Assembly (NCBI GenBank): GCA_035999765.1
Contig: CP108521.1
Coordinates: 5,394,001 to 5,458,000 of the forward strand
Reading direction: 5' to 3'
Length of the DNA stretch: 64,000 nt
From: Streptomyces sp. NBC_01231
Lineage (GTDB): Bacteria; Actinomycetota; Actinomycetes; Streptomycetales; Streptomycetaceae
Shown in pieces: positions 53,889 through 64,000 of this stretch (positions are counted from its first letter, which is position 1; each line of letters opens with the position of its first letter). The notes below the pieces were generated by a model. That model had not been told where the DNA came from, did no database searches, and worked only from the letters and a program-made list of their open reading frames with translations. The position numbers and the translations under genes are program-made.

Positions 53889-55130
53889 TCAGTCGAAGGT
53901 GGCGAGGCGATCGGCGTCGCCGCCTCGCCACTCGACGAGGAGGAGGGTCGCGTCGTCGGTCGTGGTGCCGCCGCGTTCCTGTTTCAGGGCGTGGGAGAGA
54001 GCTCGTGCCACCGCCCGTACCTCGGTGCGGTCCTGGAGGACCCGGTTGGTCCACTCGATGAGCTTCTCCTCGCCGAAAGGTTCCCCGCCGGTGTGGTGCT
54101 CCTCGATGAGGCCGTCGGTGAAGCACAGCAACCGGTCCCCGCGCTGCAGCATCCGCTCGCTGACCACCGGCTCCTCACCGCCGAAGCCGACCGGCAACGT
54201 GGTCGGGCTCTCCAGCCGGTCCACCACGGCGCGGTCCCGGATCAGGAGTGGGGCCGGATGGCCTGCGTTGACCCACTGCAGCCGGCCGGTGGTGATGTCC
54301 AGGATCATCATCTGCGCGGTGACGAAGTGGTCGGGGCCGAACTGATCATTGATGGCCCGGTCCATGAACGCGTACACCTGGGACAGATCCGTGTGGGCCC
54401 GCCGTGTGTGGCGATAGGCGCCGACGGCCACCGTCGCCATGGTCGCCGCGTCCAGCCCGTGACCCATCGCGTCGAGCATGGCCACGTGCAGGATGTCGCC
54501 GTTGAGGGCGTAGTCGAAGCTGTCGCCGGCCACGTCGTAGGCGGGCTCCAGGATCCCGGCCACCTCGACCTGCGGAACGGTCATCGACAGCGGGGGGAGC
54601 AACGACCACTGGATCTCCGCGGCCACGCTCATCGGGGCGCTGCGACGGGCCTGGAAGAACAGGTCGGTGTAGGCGTCCTTGGTGACGATCATGTCCGCGA
54701 CCAGACCGGCGAGTCTGCGGAGCAACCGCCGGTCGTCGTCGTCGACACTGTCCAGGGTGACGGCCATCATCCCGATCTGGTCGCTGCCGTCCAGCAGCGG
54801 CAGGTACATCCGCACGCTGTCGCCCTCCGGCACCTCCACCGTTCTGCGGCTCAGGAACGCCTCACCGGCGGGGGAGCCCTCGACCGGCTCGGGGCCACCG
54901 ACCTTCAGCCCGCGACCCGGCAGTGGTACCAGCAGCACCTGTTCGTAGTCCTGCAGGAGGATGGAGACGTCCCGGCCCCCGACCCTGGCCACCTCTTCCG
55001 CGACGAGTGGGGCGATCAACTGCGGCGGCATCTCGTGGGCCCGGTCCAGCAGCACCCCCAGCAGTCGTTCGCCAAACCCCTCCGACCGGTCCACCCCGAT
55101 CCGGTCCGGCTTCCGCCCACCGTCCGTCAT
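53889..55130 (-). CDS. SpoIIE/PP2C-type phosphatase with GAF-like domain
   Basis: 413 residues. A GAF-like region (VSILLQDYEQVLLVPLPG...) precedes the phosphatase: IQWSLLPPLSMTVPQVEVAGILEPAYDVAGDSFDY, MLDAMGHGLDAATMATV, and HPAPLLIRD, LCFTDGLIEEH and TDDATLLLVEW with metal-binding aspartates. Likely regulates an anti-sigma factor antagonist such as the STAS protein at 57336. Confidence 0.93.
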   Translation of the reverse strand: MTDGGRKPDRIGVDRSEGFGERLLGVLLDRAHEMPPQLIAPLVAEEVARVGGRDVSILLQDYEQVLLVPLPGRGLKVGGPEPVEGSPAGEAFLSRRTVEVPEGDSVRMYLPLLDGSDQIGMMAVTLDSVDDDDRRLLRRLAGLVADMIVTKDAYTDLFFQARRSAPMSVAAEIQWSLLPPLSMTVPQVEVAGILEPAYDVAGDSFDYALNGDILHVAMLDAMGHGLDAATMATVAVGAYRHTRRAHTDLSQVYAFMDRAINDQFGPDHFVTAQMMILDITTGRLQWVNAGHPAPLLIRDRAVVDRLESPTTLPVGFGGEEPVVSERMLQRGDRLLCFTDGLIEEHHTGGEPFGEEKLIEWTNRVLQDRTEVRAVARALSHALKQERGGTTTDDATLLLVEWRGGDADRLATFD

Positions 55131-55858
55131 CGCTGTCTGCTTCCCTTCGTCCCGGGGCCTGGGGAACTCATCGGGGTGGCTGCGACCACGCGGTGTTCAC
55201 CAGGCGGCCCAGTGCCCCGGCCTCGTCGAACCGCAGCCGAGCCGGTACGGGGCGGTGCCGGCCGGAACGGTGCCGACGCCTCCAGCACCCCGGACCACGT
55301 ATCCGGACGCGGTGCCCCGACGCAACGCACGCCCCGCTCCTGTCGGATCCACCCGGCAGGCAACGGCGGTCAGCGTGGCACGACGCTGCCGACCGGCACA
55401 GGCTCGCATCGCCGACCGGTCCAATGAGCTGATTACGCCATGGGCGGCATGTCGCCCCCAAACGCCGGTCACCACAGGGGGCTTGGGTCGACGAGACCCA
55501 ACGACCCCGGCGTATACACACCGGGGTCGCCCTTCCGGGCCGATCGCACGTGAGAGTGTGCCGACCCGCTTTCATGCTATGCCTGGCACACATTTCGGGC
55601 ATCAGGTGTTTCGCGGCTCTCGTGTCCATGCGGTCCCCTGCCGACGGGGAAGGGCTTTCGCCCTGCGGCAGCCGCGTCCCCTCCGCGCTCTCCACGAGCC
55701 GGATGCCCTGGTGTGTCAGCGTGACATCCGTTCGGCTCGGCCGAGGAGTACGCTCAAAGTACCGAGGATATTTCGCGCACCGGCTGCCACGCTCGTGTCG
55801 TTTTCGGCGATCGAATAGGCCGGGTCGCCCGCGGTCGGCCCGGGGCAGGGTTCGCGTC
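55131..55858. other. 728-bp region without a convincing gene
   Basis: Frames exist on both strands but none has a plausible product or consistent codon bias. It may contain decayed sequence and the promoters of the flanking genes. Confidence 0.4.
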
Positions 55859-56494
55859 ATGACTGCGACCATCTCCCTCTCGCCGACACTCGAAGACCGG
55901 CTCTCGTCGTCCTCCCCCACGTCTTCCTCTCTCCGCCTGTCGCTGGCTCCCGTCGGCGCCGCGCCGGCTCTCCTGGACGGCGCGTGGTGGCCCCGCTCTC
56001 GCGATCTCGGGGCGGAACTCCCGACCCTGATGGCGGTACTGGATCCGCTGTGGGGGCGGATCACCCGGGTCACGGTGAATCCCACGCACTGGCCGGTCGT
56101 TCCGCGCAAGGTGCCCGTCGCCGGGCATGTGGTGAACGTGGGCTGGTTCCTGTCCGAGCAGGATCCGCATGAACTGCTGCTGCTCTCGTATCACGTGGGC
56201 CGCTGGAACCTGCTGGTGGTCCCGCCGTGGACGGACCCCGTCTCGGCCGCCTGGCTGATGTCCGCCGCGAGCGACCCCCTGGGCACGTCGACCGCGAGCC
56301 GGTTGATGGAGCAGGCCGCGCGCCGCCGGACGGTGACGGAGACCGACCGCGCCGTGGAGGCGGTCTGGGACTCAGAGGGAGGGCATGGGGCCCGCGATCC
56401 CGTCGCGCGGCCACGGATCCCGGCAGCCATGCCCGAGGGGGTAGCTCAAGCCGTTGCACCTGCCGCGACCCTGAATCGTCCGATGGGGATGTGA
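55859..56494 (+). CDS. DUF5994 family protein (first copy)
   Basis: 211 residues. The motif LDGAWWPRSRDLGAELPTLMAVLDPLWG and VNVGWFLSEQDPHELLLLSYHVGRWNLLVVPP are shared with the gene at 56671. DUF5994 is common in Streptomyces stress regulons; function is unknown. Confidence 0.85.
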   Translation: MTATISLSPTLEDRLSSSSPTSSSLRLSLAPVGAAPALLDGAWWPRSRDLGAELPTLMAVLDPLWGRITRVTVNPTHWPVVPRKVPVAGHVVNVGWFLSEQDPHELLLLSYHVGRWNLLVVPPWTDPVSAAWLMSAASDPLGTSTASRLMEQAARRRTVTETDRAVEAVWDSEGGHGARDPVARPRIPAAMPEGVAQAVAPAATLNRPMGM

Positions 56495-56499
56495 GAACC

Positions 56500-56664
56500 A
56501 TGGAGACCTTCGTGACCGTGCTCGTCATCCTGGCGATGATCGCTCTGGGCGTGCTCCTCATCCACCTGGCCAACCGGCAGCGCGGCGAGCGCATCGCCGC
56601 CTTCCACCGCGGCCGCTCCTGGGCGACGGCGTGGGCCCGCGGCACCCGGAAAGAAGTGGGGTGA
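56500..56664 (+). CDS. Small membrane protein between DUF5994 genes
   Basis: 54 residues, one N-terminal transmembrane helix (VTVLVILAMIALGVLLIHLA) and a basic tail ending ARGTRKEVG. It starts 5 bp after the first DUF5994 gene. Confidence 0.65.
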   Translation: METFVTVLVILAMIALGVLLIHLANRQRGERIAAFHRGRSWATAWARGTRKEVG

Positions 56665-56670
56665 GTCCTC

Positions 56671-57162
56671 GTGATTCCCCTCAGGCTTCTGGCGGACAGC
56701 AGCAGGGAGCCGATACTTCCCGGCACCGCGGTCCTGCGGATGGAGACGACGCCCAAGCGCACAGGGACGTTCGACGGCGCGTGGTGGCCGCGGTCACGCG
56801 ACCTCGAGAGTCAACTGTCCGGACTGCTCGCGGCGCTGACCGCCCGGCTGGGTCCTCTCGCCCGTGTCGGCCTCGACGCGGGCGCCTGGGACGAGAGGCC
56901 GGGCCATCTGGTCGTCGACGGTCGTACCGTCCGCATCGACTGGTCGGCCGTCGGCGACGACACCATGATCGTCACTCGGGGTGTTCAGGACCACTTCCTG
57001 TTCCTGGTGATCCCTCCACAGACAGCTCCCTCGCTGGCTCGCGCCGCGATGGACATGGCCGTACGGGACGACAACCACGCCTCGGCCGAACGGATTCTCG
57101 CCGCCACCGGCGTCACTCCCGCCGACCGCACGCGCGTACTGCCCGGTGCTCCCGGCTGGTAG
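56671..57162 (+). CDS. DUF5994 family protein (second copy)
   Basis: 163 residues; shares GTFDGAWWPRSRDLESQLSGLL and VTRGVQDHFLFLVIPPQTAP with the first copy, probably from duplication. GTG start preceded by GGGGTGAG. Confidence 0.82.
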   Translation: MIPLRLLADSSREPILPGTAVLRMETTPKRTGTFDGAWWPRSRDLESQLSGLLAALTARLGPLARVGLDAGAWDERPGHLVVDGRTVRIDWSAVGDDTMIVTRGVQDHFLFLVIPPQTAPSLARAAMDMAVRDDNHASAERILAATGVTPADRTRVLPGAPGW

Positions 57163-57207
57163 CCCATCTGATCGCACAGCACGCAGTCCGGTGCCCCGGA
57201 GACGGCG

Positions 57208-57259
57208 TTCAGGAACCGGGTTCAGGAACCGGGTTCAGGAACCGAGGGCAGGAACTCGG
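57208..57259. repeat. Tandem 13-bp repeats before the STAS gene
   Basis: TTCAGGAACCGGG, TTCAGGAACCGGG, TTCAGGAACCGAG and GGCAGGAACTCGG in direct order. Confidence 0.6.
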
Positions 57260-57335
57260 TTGGCGGGAGCGGAAGTTGACCCGTCCGTCTTCGTGCAGGC
57301 ACGCCCACACCCTCATGTGTCCGAACAGGGGAGCC

Positions 57336-57707
57336 ATGGCCCTTCCACAGCTGAACGTCTACCGGCACGACCGCGACGACCGCGCTCTGATCACTCTCGC
57401 GGGAGAGATAGACCTGGCCACCGCACCGCTGGTGCGCGAATCCCTGGCCGAGTGCCTACGCGACGGCATCCTCAGTATCGATGTCGATCTCACGGCAGTC
57501 ACCTTCTGCGACGTCGGCGGACTCGACGCCTTCCTCTTGGCCTCCCGGCTCGCCACGGACACCGGCAGGACCTTGCGACTGCACCACCCGTCGCGGAGCA
57601 TGGCCCGCGTCATCGAGATCACCGGCTCCGGATTCCTGATGCACTCGGTCCCTGACGCCGGCGCGCGATCGTGCCGGGCGCCCGTTGTCATGGGCGATGC
57701 GCCGTGA
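57336..57707 (+). CDS. STAS-domain anti-sigma factor antagonist
   Basis: 123 residues with LITLAGEIDLATAPLVRESL and VDLTAVTFCDVGGLDAFLLASRLA; the phosphorylatable residue would be in the DVGG loop, where the usual Ser is replaced by Val-Gly (DVGG). Partner-switching regulator. Confidence 0.88.
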   Translation: MALPQLNVYRHDRDDRALITLAGEIDLATAPLVRESLAECLRDGILSIDVDLTAVTFCDVGGLDAFLLASRLATDTGRTLRLHHPSRSMARVIEITGSGFLMHSVPDAGARSCRAPVVMGDAP

Positions 57708-58393
57708 CGTCCCCGCCCGGGCGGCAGCAGCCGCCGCACGGTGACGGAAGCACACCGTCGACCATGGACGCGTTACGTCTGCGTCGGCTGAACCGCTGGC
57801 AGGCCGAGACCTTGAAGGAGGACCTGGCCGATCTGTACGTGGAGTCCTCCCGGGCACGGCCCGGTGAGGGGTACCCGGGCCGGGAGGCGTTTCTGCGGCG
57901 GCTGACCGGCGCCATCCGGCGGCCCGGCTTCGCCCTGCTGATCGCGGAGAGCACCGCTTTCGCCGGGTGCGTCTACGGATTCCCGGTACGGCGGGAGGGG
58001 ACGTGGTGGCGGGGGTTCGAGGGACCCCTTCCGCGGAGCGTCGAACAGCTCACGGCGTCCGGTCACGTCTTCGCGATCACTGAGACCGTGGTTCACCCGC
58101 ACACGGACGACCAGGGCCTCGCCCGCCGCCTTCAGCAGTGCCTGCTCGCCGACCATCACGCCTCGCTCGGGGCGACGTTGGTGGAACAAGCCGACTCGGC
58201 GGTCTGCAACGCCTTCCTGTCGTGGGGCTGGCAGGACATTGGGCTGGTTCGTCGGCCGTCGGACCAGCAGGTTCTCCGGCCGTCGGACCCTGCGGTGCTA
58301 CGAGCGCTGGTCCTTCCGCTCGGGCTCGGGCCGCGTACGGCCGCCCACCCGGACGGGCTGGCCCACGAGAACCGCACCCAGCGGCCCGGCTGA
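57704..58393 (+). CDS. GNAT-like acetyltransferase with a TTA codon
   Basis: About 229 residues from a GTG that overlaps the STAS stop (GTGA); ATG 57764 is an alternative. FALLIAESTAFAGCVYGFPV, FAITETVVHPHTDDQGLARRLQQCLL (acetyl-CoA loop region) and AVCNAFLSWGWQDIG are GNAT-like. A TTA leucine codon at 57773 suggests bldA-dependent translation. Confidence 0.8.
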   Translation: MTSPPGRQQPPHGDGSTPSTMDALRLRRLNRWQAETLKEDLADLYVESSRARPGEGYPGREAFLRRLTGAIRRPGFALLIAESTAFAGCVYGFPVRREGTWWRGFEGPLPRSVEQLTASGHVFAITETVVHPHTDDQGLARRLQQCLLADHHASLGATLVEQADSAVCNAFLSWGWQDIGLVRRPSDQQVLRPSDPAVLRALVLPLGLGPRTAAHPDGLAHENRTQRPG

Positions 58394-58460
58394 CGAACAC
58401 CGTTGTGGGGTGCCTGGCGGGGGGCATCGCGTTGTCGGCGGCTCCACCCGTTCGAGGGGA

Positions 58461-58488
58461 AGGGGCACCTCGGTTTGGAGGTGCCCCT
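58461..58488. terminator. Bidirectional terminator
   Basis: AGGGGCACCTC pairs with GAGGTGCCCCT (11-bp stem, 6-nt loop) between convergent genes; on the plus strand a T-rich stretch follows. Confidence 0.75.
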
Positions 58489-58560
58489 TACTCATCTTGA
58501 TTTTCTCCTCACTGAGATACCGGCGAGGTTTCGCTCAGTCCCCGCACGCCGCCCAGGGCT

Positions 58561-60271
<1,711 letters not shown>

Positions 60272-60294
60272 GGCCCGGGTCCATGACCTGGGCC
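60272..60294 (-). terminator. Terminator belonging to a former tRNA gene
   Basis: GGCCCGGGTC-CAT-GACCTGGGCC hairpin followed on the minus strand by TTTTTGTTG, immediately after the tRNA fragment. Confidence 0.75.
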
Positions 60295-60304
60295 GGCTTC
60301 GTCG

Positions 60305-60344
60305 TGGAGCGGGTGACGAGACGCGAACTCGCGCTCTCAGCTTG
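60305..60344 (-). pseudogene. 3' fragment of a tRNA-Gly gene (probable att scar)
   Basis: On the minus strand the 40 bases from CAAGCTGAGAGCGCGAG to CACCCGCTCCA match the 3' half of Streptomyces tRNA-Gly(CCC)-type genes. The T-arm is present but the T-loop is TTCGCGT, lacking the usual A58. No 5' half precedes it. Such partial copies are left when an element integrates at a tRNA 3' end. Confidence 0.7.
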
Positions 60345-60389
60345 CGAGGTGACGGCGCTGGAGCGCCACGTGGCTCTGGCCGGGCGCCT

Positions 60390-60640
60390 ACGGGCCCATG
60401 GCTTGCCGTCTTCGGGGCCGTACCACTGGAGCGCCTGTCCCGTGACGGCGGCGAGGCACTCGAAGTCCCGGTCACGGTGCAGGAGGGTCAGTCCCCGCAG
60501 TTCGGCCGTGGCGGCCACCACGAGGTCGACGGCCCCGGCGCTGTCCGTGCTGTCCGTGCTGGGTGAGGATCTCCTGGACCTGCCAGGCGCGGTCGTAGGC
60601 GCGATCGTCGTCCGCTGCCCATGGCTGGGGTGAGCGGCCG
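60390..60640 (-). pseudogene. Frameshifted VapC (PIN domain) toxin remnant
   Basis: In one frame [23 protein letters not shown] matches the middle of VapC toxins; in another, [39 protein letters not shown] is the C-terminal PIN segment with its aspartates. The two are joined by a frameshift near 60545, and the N-terminal half is missing. It lies next to the tRNA fragment. Confidence 0.7.
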
Positions 60641-60791
60641 CCCCACGGTGCGGATGCAGGTGCTGGTCGGCCAGGCGCGCGATCGGGACGGAGACGGTCG
60701 GGTCTCGACGGCGTCGCCGTCGCTCACGCCACCAGCCGTTGCGGGGAGGTGCCTGAGCTACCGCGGACATCAGCGCGGGATCCGGCCGGCG

Positions 60792-61871
60792 TCACCGGGC
60801 GGAGGAGCGAAGGGAACCGCCCCCAGGGGCCCGACCTGGCGCGTCCGTGCGGTCGGCGTACGGCATCGGGAAGCCGGGGACAGGGACGTGGGCCGCGGGA
60901 GCCTGGGGATACGCGCCGGGAATGGACAACGGCGGCGGGACCGGTGCCGGCGCGGGGACGGTGCGGAGCGGCGCGCGGCGATGCGCCAGCCAAAGGACGG
61001 CCGCCGTGTACAGGGCGATGCCGGCCAGGTCGACGGCCACGAGCTGCCAGGGAGCGTCCGCGGCCGTGTCGTCGCTGTTGAGGCCGTCGACGACGGCGGC
61101 CGAGACGCCGAAGGCCAGGAGGTTGTTCACGGCGTGCAGTCCGATGGCCGCCTCCAGACCGCCGGTGCGTACGGTGAGCCGGCCCGCGACCACTGCGAAC
61201 ACGGCCAGGTCGGCGAAGCCCCACGGAGTGCCCCAGCCGTGGGCGGCGGCGAACAGGAGGGCCTGGGGCACGAGCGCCCACCAGGGAGAGCGCAGGAAGG
61301 CGCCGACCGCCTGCGTGAGCCAGCCGCGGAAGACGTACTCCTCGGCGGCCGCTTGCAGCGGTACCAGGACGACCAGCATGGCGAGGGCCGGGCCGAAGAC
61401 CTCCCAGCCCGCCCACCGCGACGGCGGGGCACCGTCCGTGGGCAGCAGCAGCATGGCCCCGGTGGTCACGGCGAGGACCGGGAGGGCCACGAGCACGCAC
61501 AGCCCCAGCCAGTGCCACCGCAGCCCGCCCGTCACGGACGAGACCGTGCCCGCCGGGCGGCGGCCGGTCCAACGCGCCGCGAGCAGGACGACGGGGATGG
61601 CGGAGGCGATCGCCAGCAGGTCGAGGGCGGTACCCGAGACGGGGCCGAACTCGACGGTTCCGTCGGCGGCCTCGGGGTAACCCTTCGCCGCTCCCAGGGC
61701 GGAGCCGAGGCCGTAGAGCAGTCCGGCCACGAGCACGCACGTCACGGCCACGAACCCGGTGCCCAGCACGGGCCGCCACCATCGGTGACGTGCCGAGACG
61801 CGGGCCATACGGTGGTACGGGAGCCGTTCGGGGAGGAGCGCGGGCATCGGGGCAGCGAGCGCATTCGTCAT
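60792..61871 (-). CDS. CPBP intramembrane metalloprotease
   Basis: 359 residues, about eight transmembrane helices, with EEYVFRGW, LFAAAHGWG and LHAVNNLLAF, the CPBP active-site motifs. A Pro-rich tail ends it. It cleaves membrane or prenylated proteins or gives bacteriocin immunity. Start ATG 61871. Confidence 0.9.
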   Translation of the reverse strand: MTNALAAPMPALLPERLPYHRMARVSARHRWWRPVLGTGFVAVTCVLVAGLLYGLGSALGAAKGYPEAADGTVEFGPVSGTALDLLAIASAIPVVLLAARWTGRRPAGTVSSVTGGLRWHWLGLCVLVALPVLAVTTGAMLLLPTDGAPPSRWAGWEVFGPALAMLVVLVPLQAAAEEYVFRGWLTQAVGAFLRSPWWALVPQALLFAAAHGWGTPWGFADLAVFAVVAGRLTVRTGGLEAAIGLHAVNNLLAFGVSAAVVDGLNSDDTAADAPWQLVAVDLAGIALYTAAVLWLAHRRAPLRTVPAPAPVPPPLSIPGAYPQAPAAHVPVPGFPMPYADRTDAPGRAPGGGSLRSSAR

Positions 61872-62008
61872 GGCGACCAGCCTCCCGGCGGGCCCGTGTC
61901 CCCACATCGGCCGCGGGCAGGAACGGTGTCTCTGCCGGAGGGTGGAGAGCGACCTCCTACCTGGGGCCGGTGCCGCGCCCTCGCACGCCGCCCTACGCTC
62001 GTGCCGAG

Positions 62009-64000
62009 ATGGAGACGACACGCAACTGGCTGCTCCCCGCGCTGCTCGCGACCGGACAGATCGCCTGGCTGTGGCCCGGAGCCGGCTTGGCCGGCGCGGA
62101 CGTGCCCGGGGCGACGGCACTCGTCGCCGTGCTGGGCGCGGTGGTCGCGGAGACGGCCGCGCTGGGCCGTCGACGGCAGGCGCCGGTCCGGGCCCTGGTC
62201 TGGTCCCTATGCGCTCTCCTGCTGGGCCAGGTGGCCTGGCAGGACGGCCACTTCGGGGTGGGTACGCCGGTCGCGCTGTATTCGGTCGCGGTCCGCTGCC
62301 CCGTGTCCGTGACCGTACGCGCGGTCGCCGCGGCCGTGGCTGTCGAGTGGCTCCTGTCCCTCATCCACGTCGGGGTCCGACCCTCGCTCGCCTCGGAGTG
62401 GGCGCTCGGCGCGCTCCTGTACGTCGTCTGCGCGGGGCTCGGTGAGGCCCGACGGCAGTGGCTCAAGGGGCGCTCGCTCGCGGCCCGTCGGCTGGTCGGC
62501 GCGGAGCAGGCCCGGCGGCGGGCGGGCGACACCGAACGGCAGCGTCTGGCCCGCGAACTCCACGACGTGAGCGCCCATCACCTGACGTCTGTCGTCATCA
62601 CGGCCGACGCCGCACGACGACTCGCCGCCCGCAGGCCCGAGTTGACGGCCGAGGCGCTGTCGTTCGCCGAACGCACCGGCACCAAGACCCTGACGGCGTT
62701 GCAACGGCTCGTCGGACTGCTGCGCGACGTCGACCATCCGGATCCACGTCCGATGACCGCGCGCATCGAGGAACTCATTGCCGGATTCGGCCGGTTGGGG
62801 CGTCCGATCGATGCCGTGCTCCCCGGCGACCTGGCCGGTCCGGCGGCCGAGGCGGTCCACGGGATCGTCCGTGAGGCCCTGACGAACGCCCTGCGGCACG
62901 CCCCGGGTTCCGCCGCGCACGTCAGCGTCCTGCGCGGGGAGGGTGTCCTGGAACTGACCGTCGACAACGCTCCCCCGCGCGGCTCGGCACCGGACGGCGT
63001 CGACGGACTGGGGTCGGGACGTGGCGTCGCGGGGATGAAGGAGCGGGCCGCGGCCGTCGGTGGGGAACTGACGGCCGGGCCCGCCCCCGACGGTGGCTGG
63101 CGGGTCCGGGCCACGCTGCCGGACGTCACAGGACCGTGGGGTCCGCCCGAGGGCGCGGGCCGGCGCGGCGTCCTGCGGGAACAGCGGCTGGTCGACCCCG
63201 CGCTGGTGTTCGCGGCCACGCTCCTTCCCCTGGTGTTCGCCCTGGTCACCGTCGAGGAGTGGACAGGCGCGAGCCTGCGCGCCGCGGTGCCCGGCCTGCT
63301 CGTCGTGGCCGCGCTGCTGACCGCTCACGCGGTGCCGCTGCTGTGGCGGCGGCGTGCCCCGTGGGCGGCGTTCCTCGGCGTGCTGGCCACGTCGTGGTTG
63401 TGGCCGGCGGCGGTCGCCGGGGCCGAGCTGCCGTCGCGGGTGTCCGAGTTCTTCGCCGGCGGAGCGCTCGTTGAGCTGCTGGCGGTCTACGCGGTGGCGG
63501 TCTACGGCCGGGGAGCCGCCCGTACCTGGCCCGCGTGGTGTGCTGCGGCGGTCTCGCTCTCCGGGACCCTTGTCGCGACGGCGGGCGCGGACGGCGAGTT
63601 GTCGGGCGAGGGCTCGATGGGGCCCACCGCCGTGGTGATGTCCGTGGCGTTGGCCGTGGTGCTGGCGGTCGTGTTCGCCGGCCTGTGGGGTGCCGGGCTC
63701 GCCGTGCGGCGCCGCCGGCTGCGGATCCTGGCCTGGGACGACTTCGCGCTGGCCGGCGCGCTGTGGCACGCGGAACGGGCCGCGGACGCCGAACGGGGCC
63801 GGTTGGCGACGAAGGTGCGCGATGCCGTCCTGAACCCCACGGCGGCACTGGTCGAACAGGCCCGGCAGGGGCGGTTGGACGAGGTGGCCGCCGGGGCCCG
63901 GTCGGCCCTCGCAGCCATGCGCGAAGTCCTGCACAGCCTGGGCGAGTCGGAGGATGACGGGCAGGGGCTCGCTCCGGCGCCCACCCTCGCGGACCTCGAC
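62009..64000 (+). CDS. Sensor histidine kinase with two kinase-like halves (partial, C-terminus beyond right edge)
   Basis: At least 664 residues from ATG 62009 with no stop before the edge. N-terminal helices, then a HisKA_3 site (RQRLARELHDVSAHHLTSVV) and N-box (REALTNALRHA) and G-box (GVAGMKERAAAVGG). After about residue 385 a second membrane block starts, and a second dimerisation-like segment (RGRLATKVRDAVLNPTAALVEQA) lacks the His. The first half is therefore active and the second degenerate. Confidence 0.88.
   Translation, partial: METTRNWLLPALLATGQIAWLWPGAGLAGADVPGATALVAVLGAVVAETAALGRRRQAPVRALVWSLCALLLGQVAWQDGHFGVGTPVALYSVAVRCPVSVTVRAVAAAVAVEWLLSLIHVGVRPSLASEWALGALLYVVCAGLGEARRQWLKGRSLAARRLVGAEQARRRAGDTERQRLARELHDVSAHHLTSVVITADAARRLAARRPELTAEALSFAERTGTKTLTALQRLVGLLRDVDHPDPRPMTARIEELIAGFGRLGRPIDAVLPGDLAGPAAEAVHGIVREALTNALRHAPGSAAHVSVLRGEGVLELTVDNAPPRGSAPDGVDGLGSGRGVAGMKERAAAVGGELTAGPAPDGGWRVRATLPDVTGPWGPPEGAGRRGVLREQRLVDPALVFAATLLPLVFALVTVEEWTGASLRAAVPGLLVVAALLTAHAVPLLWRRRAPWAAFLGVLATSWLWPAAVAGAELPSRVSEFFAGGALVELLAVYAVAVYGRGAARTWPAWCAAAVSLSGTLVATAGADGELSGEGSMGPTAVVMSVALAVVLAVVFAGLWGAGLAVRRRRLRILAWDDFALAGALWHAERAADAERGRLATKVRDAVLNPTAALVEQARQGRLDEVAAGARSALAAMREVLHSLGESEDDGQGLAPAPTLADLD

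Noticed and set aside
60305-60344. Functional tRNA gene
   Set aside because: Only the 3' half is present and the T-loop lacks A58.

Overview
The window is high-GC actinobacterial DNA, almost certainly a Streptomyces chromosome. GC is strongly biased at third codon positions. GTG and TTG starts are frequent, many operons overlap as ATGA or GTGA, and TTA codons are almost absent. I found two TTA codons in real genes: a LuxR-type regulator and a GNAT acetyltransferase. All family assignments come from reading the translations; no database search was run.

Layout. 1-12176 is one end of a contractile injection system (eCIS, phage-tail-like) locus. It holds a huge low-complexity protein running off the left edge, a DUF6760-like protein, a small baseplate or assembly protein, the inner tube protein and the tail sheath. 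Divergent from the sheath are a DUF4157 (HEIDH) protein with a nuclease-like C-terminus and a membrane-anchored protein with tryptophan-rich repeats. An AAA+ ATPase and a DUF4255 protein follow. Two LuxR-family regulators (12328-16281) flank the cluster, and the larger has a TTA codon, suggesting bldA-dependent developmental control. A perfect ParB-type parS site lies inside the giant gene.

16500-26945 carries an orphan xylose-binding-type lipoprotein, a TrpF homologue, a MerR/GvpU divergent pair with a palindromic operator, a cold-shock set (SCO5918-like protein, DEAD-box helicase, CspA), a PRC-barrel protein, and a large secreted lytic-transglycosylase/golvesin protein. 26999-28490 is a small, less GC-rich JmjC/cupin plus GNAT pair. 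28769-35829 has a secreted AMIN-like protein, a secreted S33 peptidase, and an MMPL exporter followed by a two-component system.

36315-43166 contains a xylan-degrading operon (GH11 xylanase plus polysaccharide or acetylxylan deacetylase), an HTH membrane protein, two lipoproteins and a second two-component system. That system is divergent from a MacB/FtsX-type ABC exporter (43167-46650), with striking tandem repeats between them. 46778-50116 is a xylFGH-type sugar importer. With the xylanase operon it suggests xylan to xylose utilisation encoded close together.

50314-58393 holds a DNA glycosylase, a DUF2637 protein, and a stress/anti-sigma-type island (Asp23, SpoIIE phosphatase, two DUF5994 proteins, STAS protein, TTA-containing GNAT). 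58561-59901 encodes a secreted ice-binding-type (DUF3494) protein fused to a long collagen-like Gly-X-Y region. 60272-60640 looks like an integration scar: a 3' tRNA-Gly fragment with its terminator, next to a frameshifted VapC remnant. The window ends in a CPBP protease and a partial sensor kinase with two kinase-like halves.
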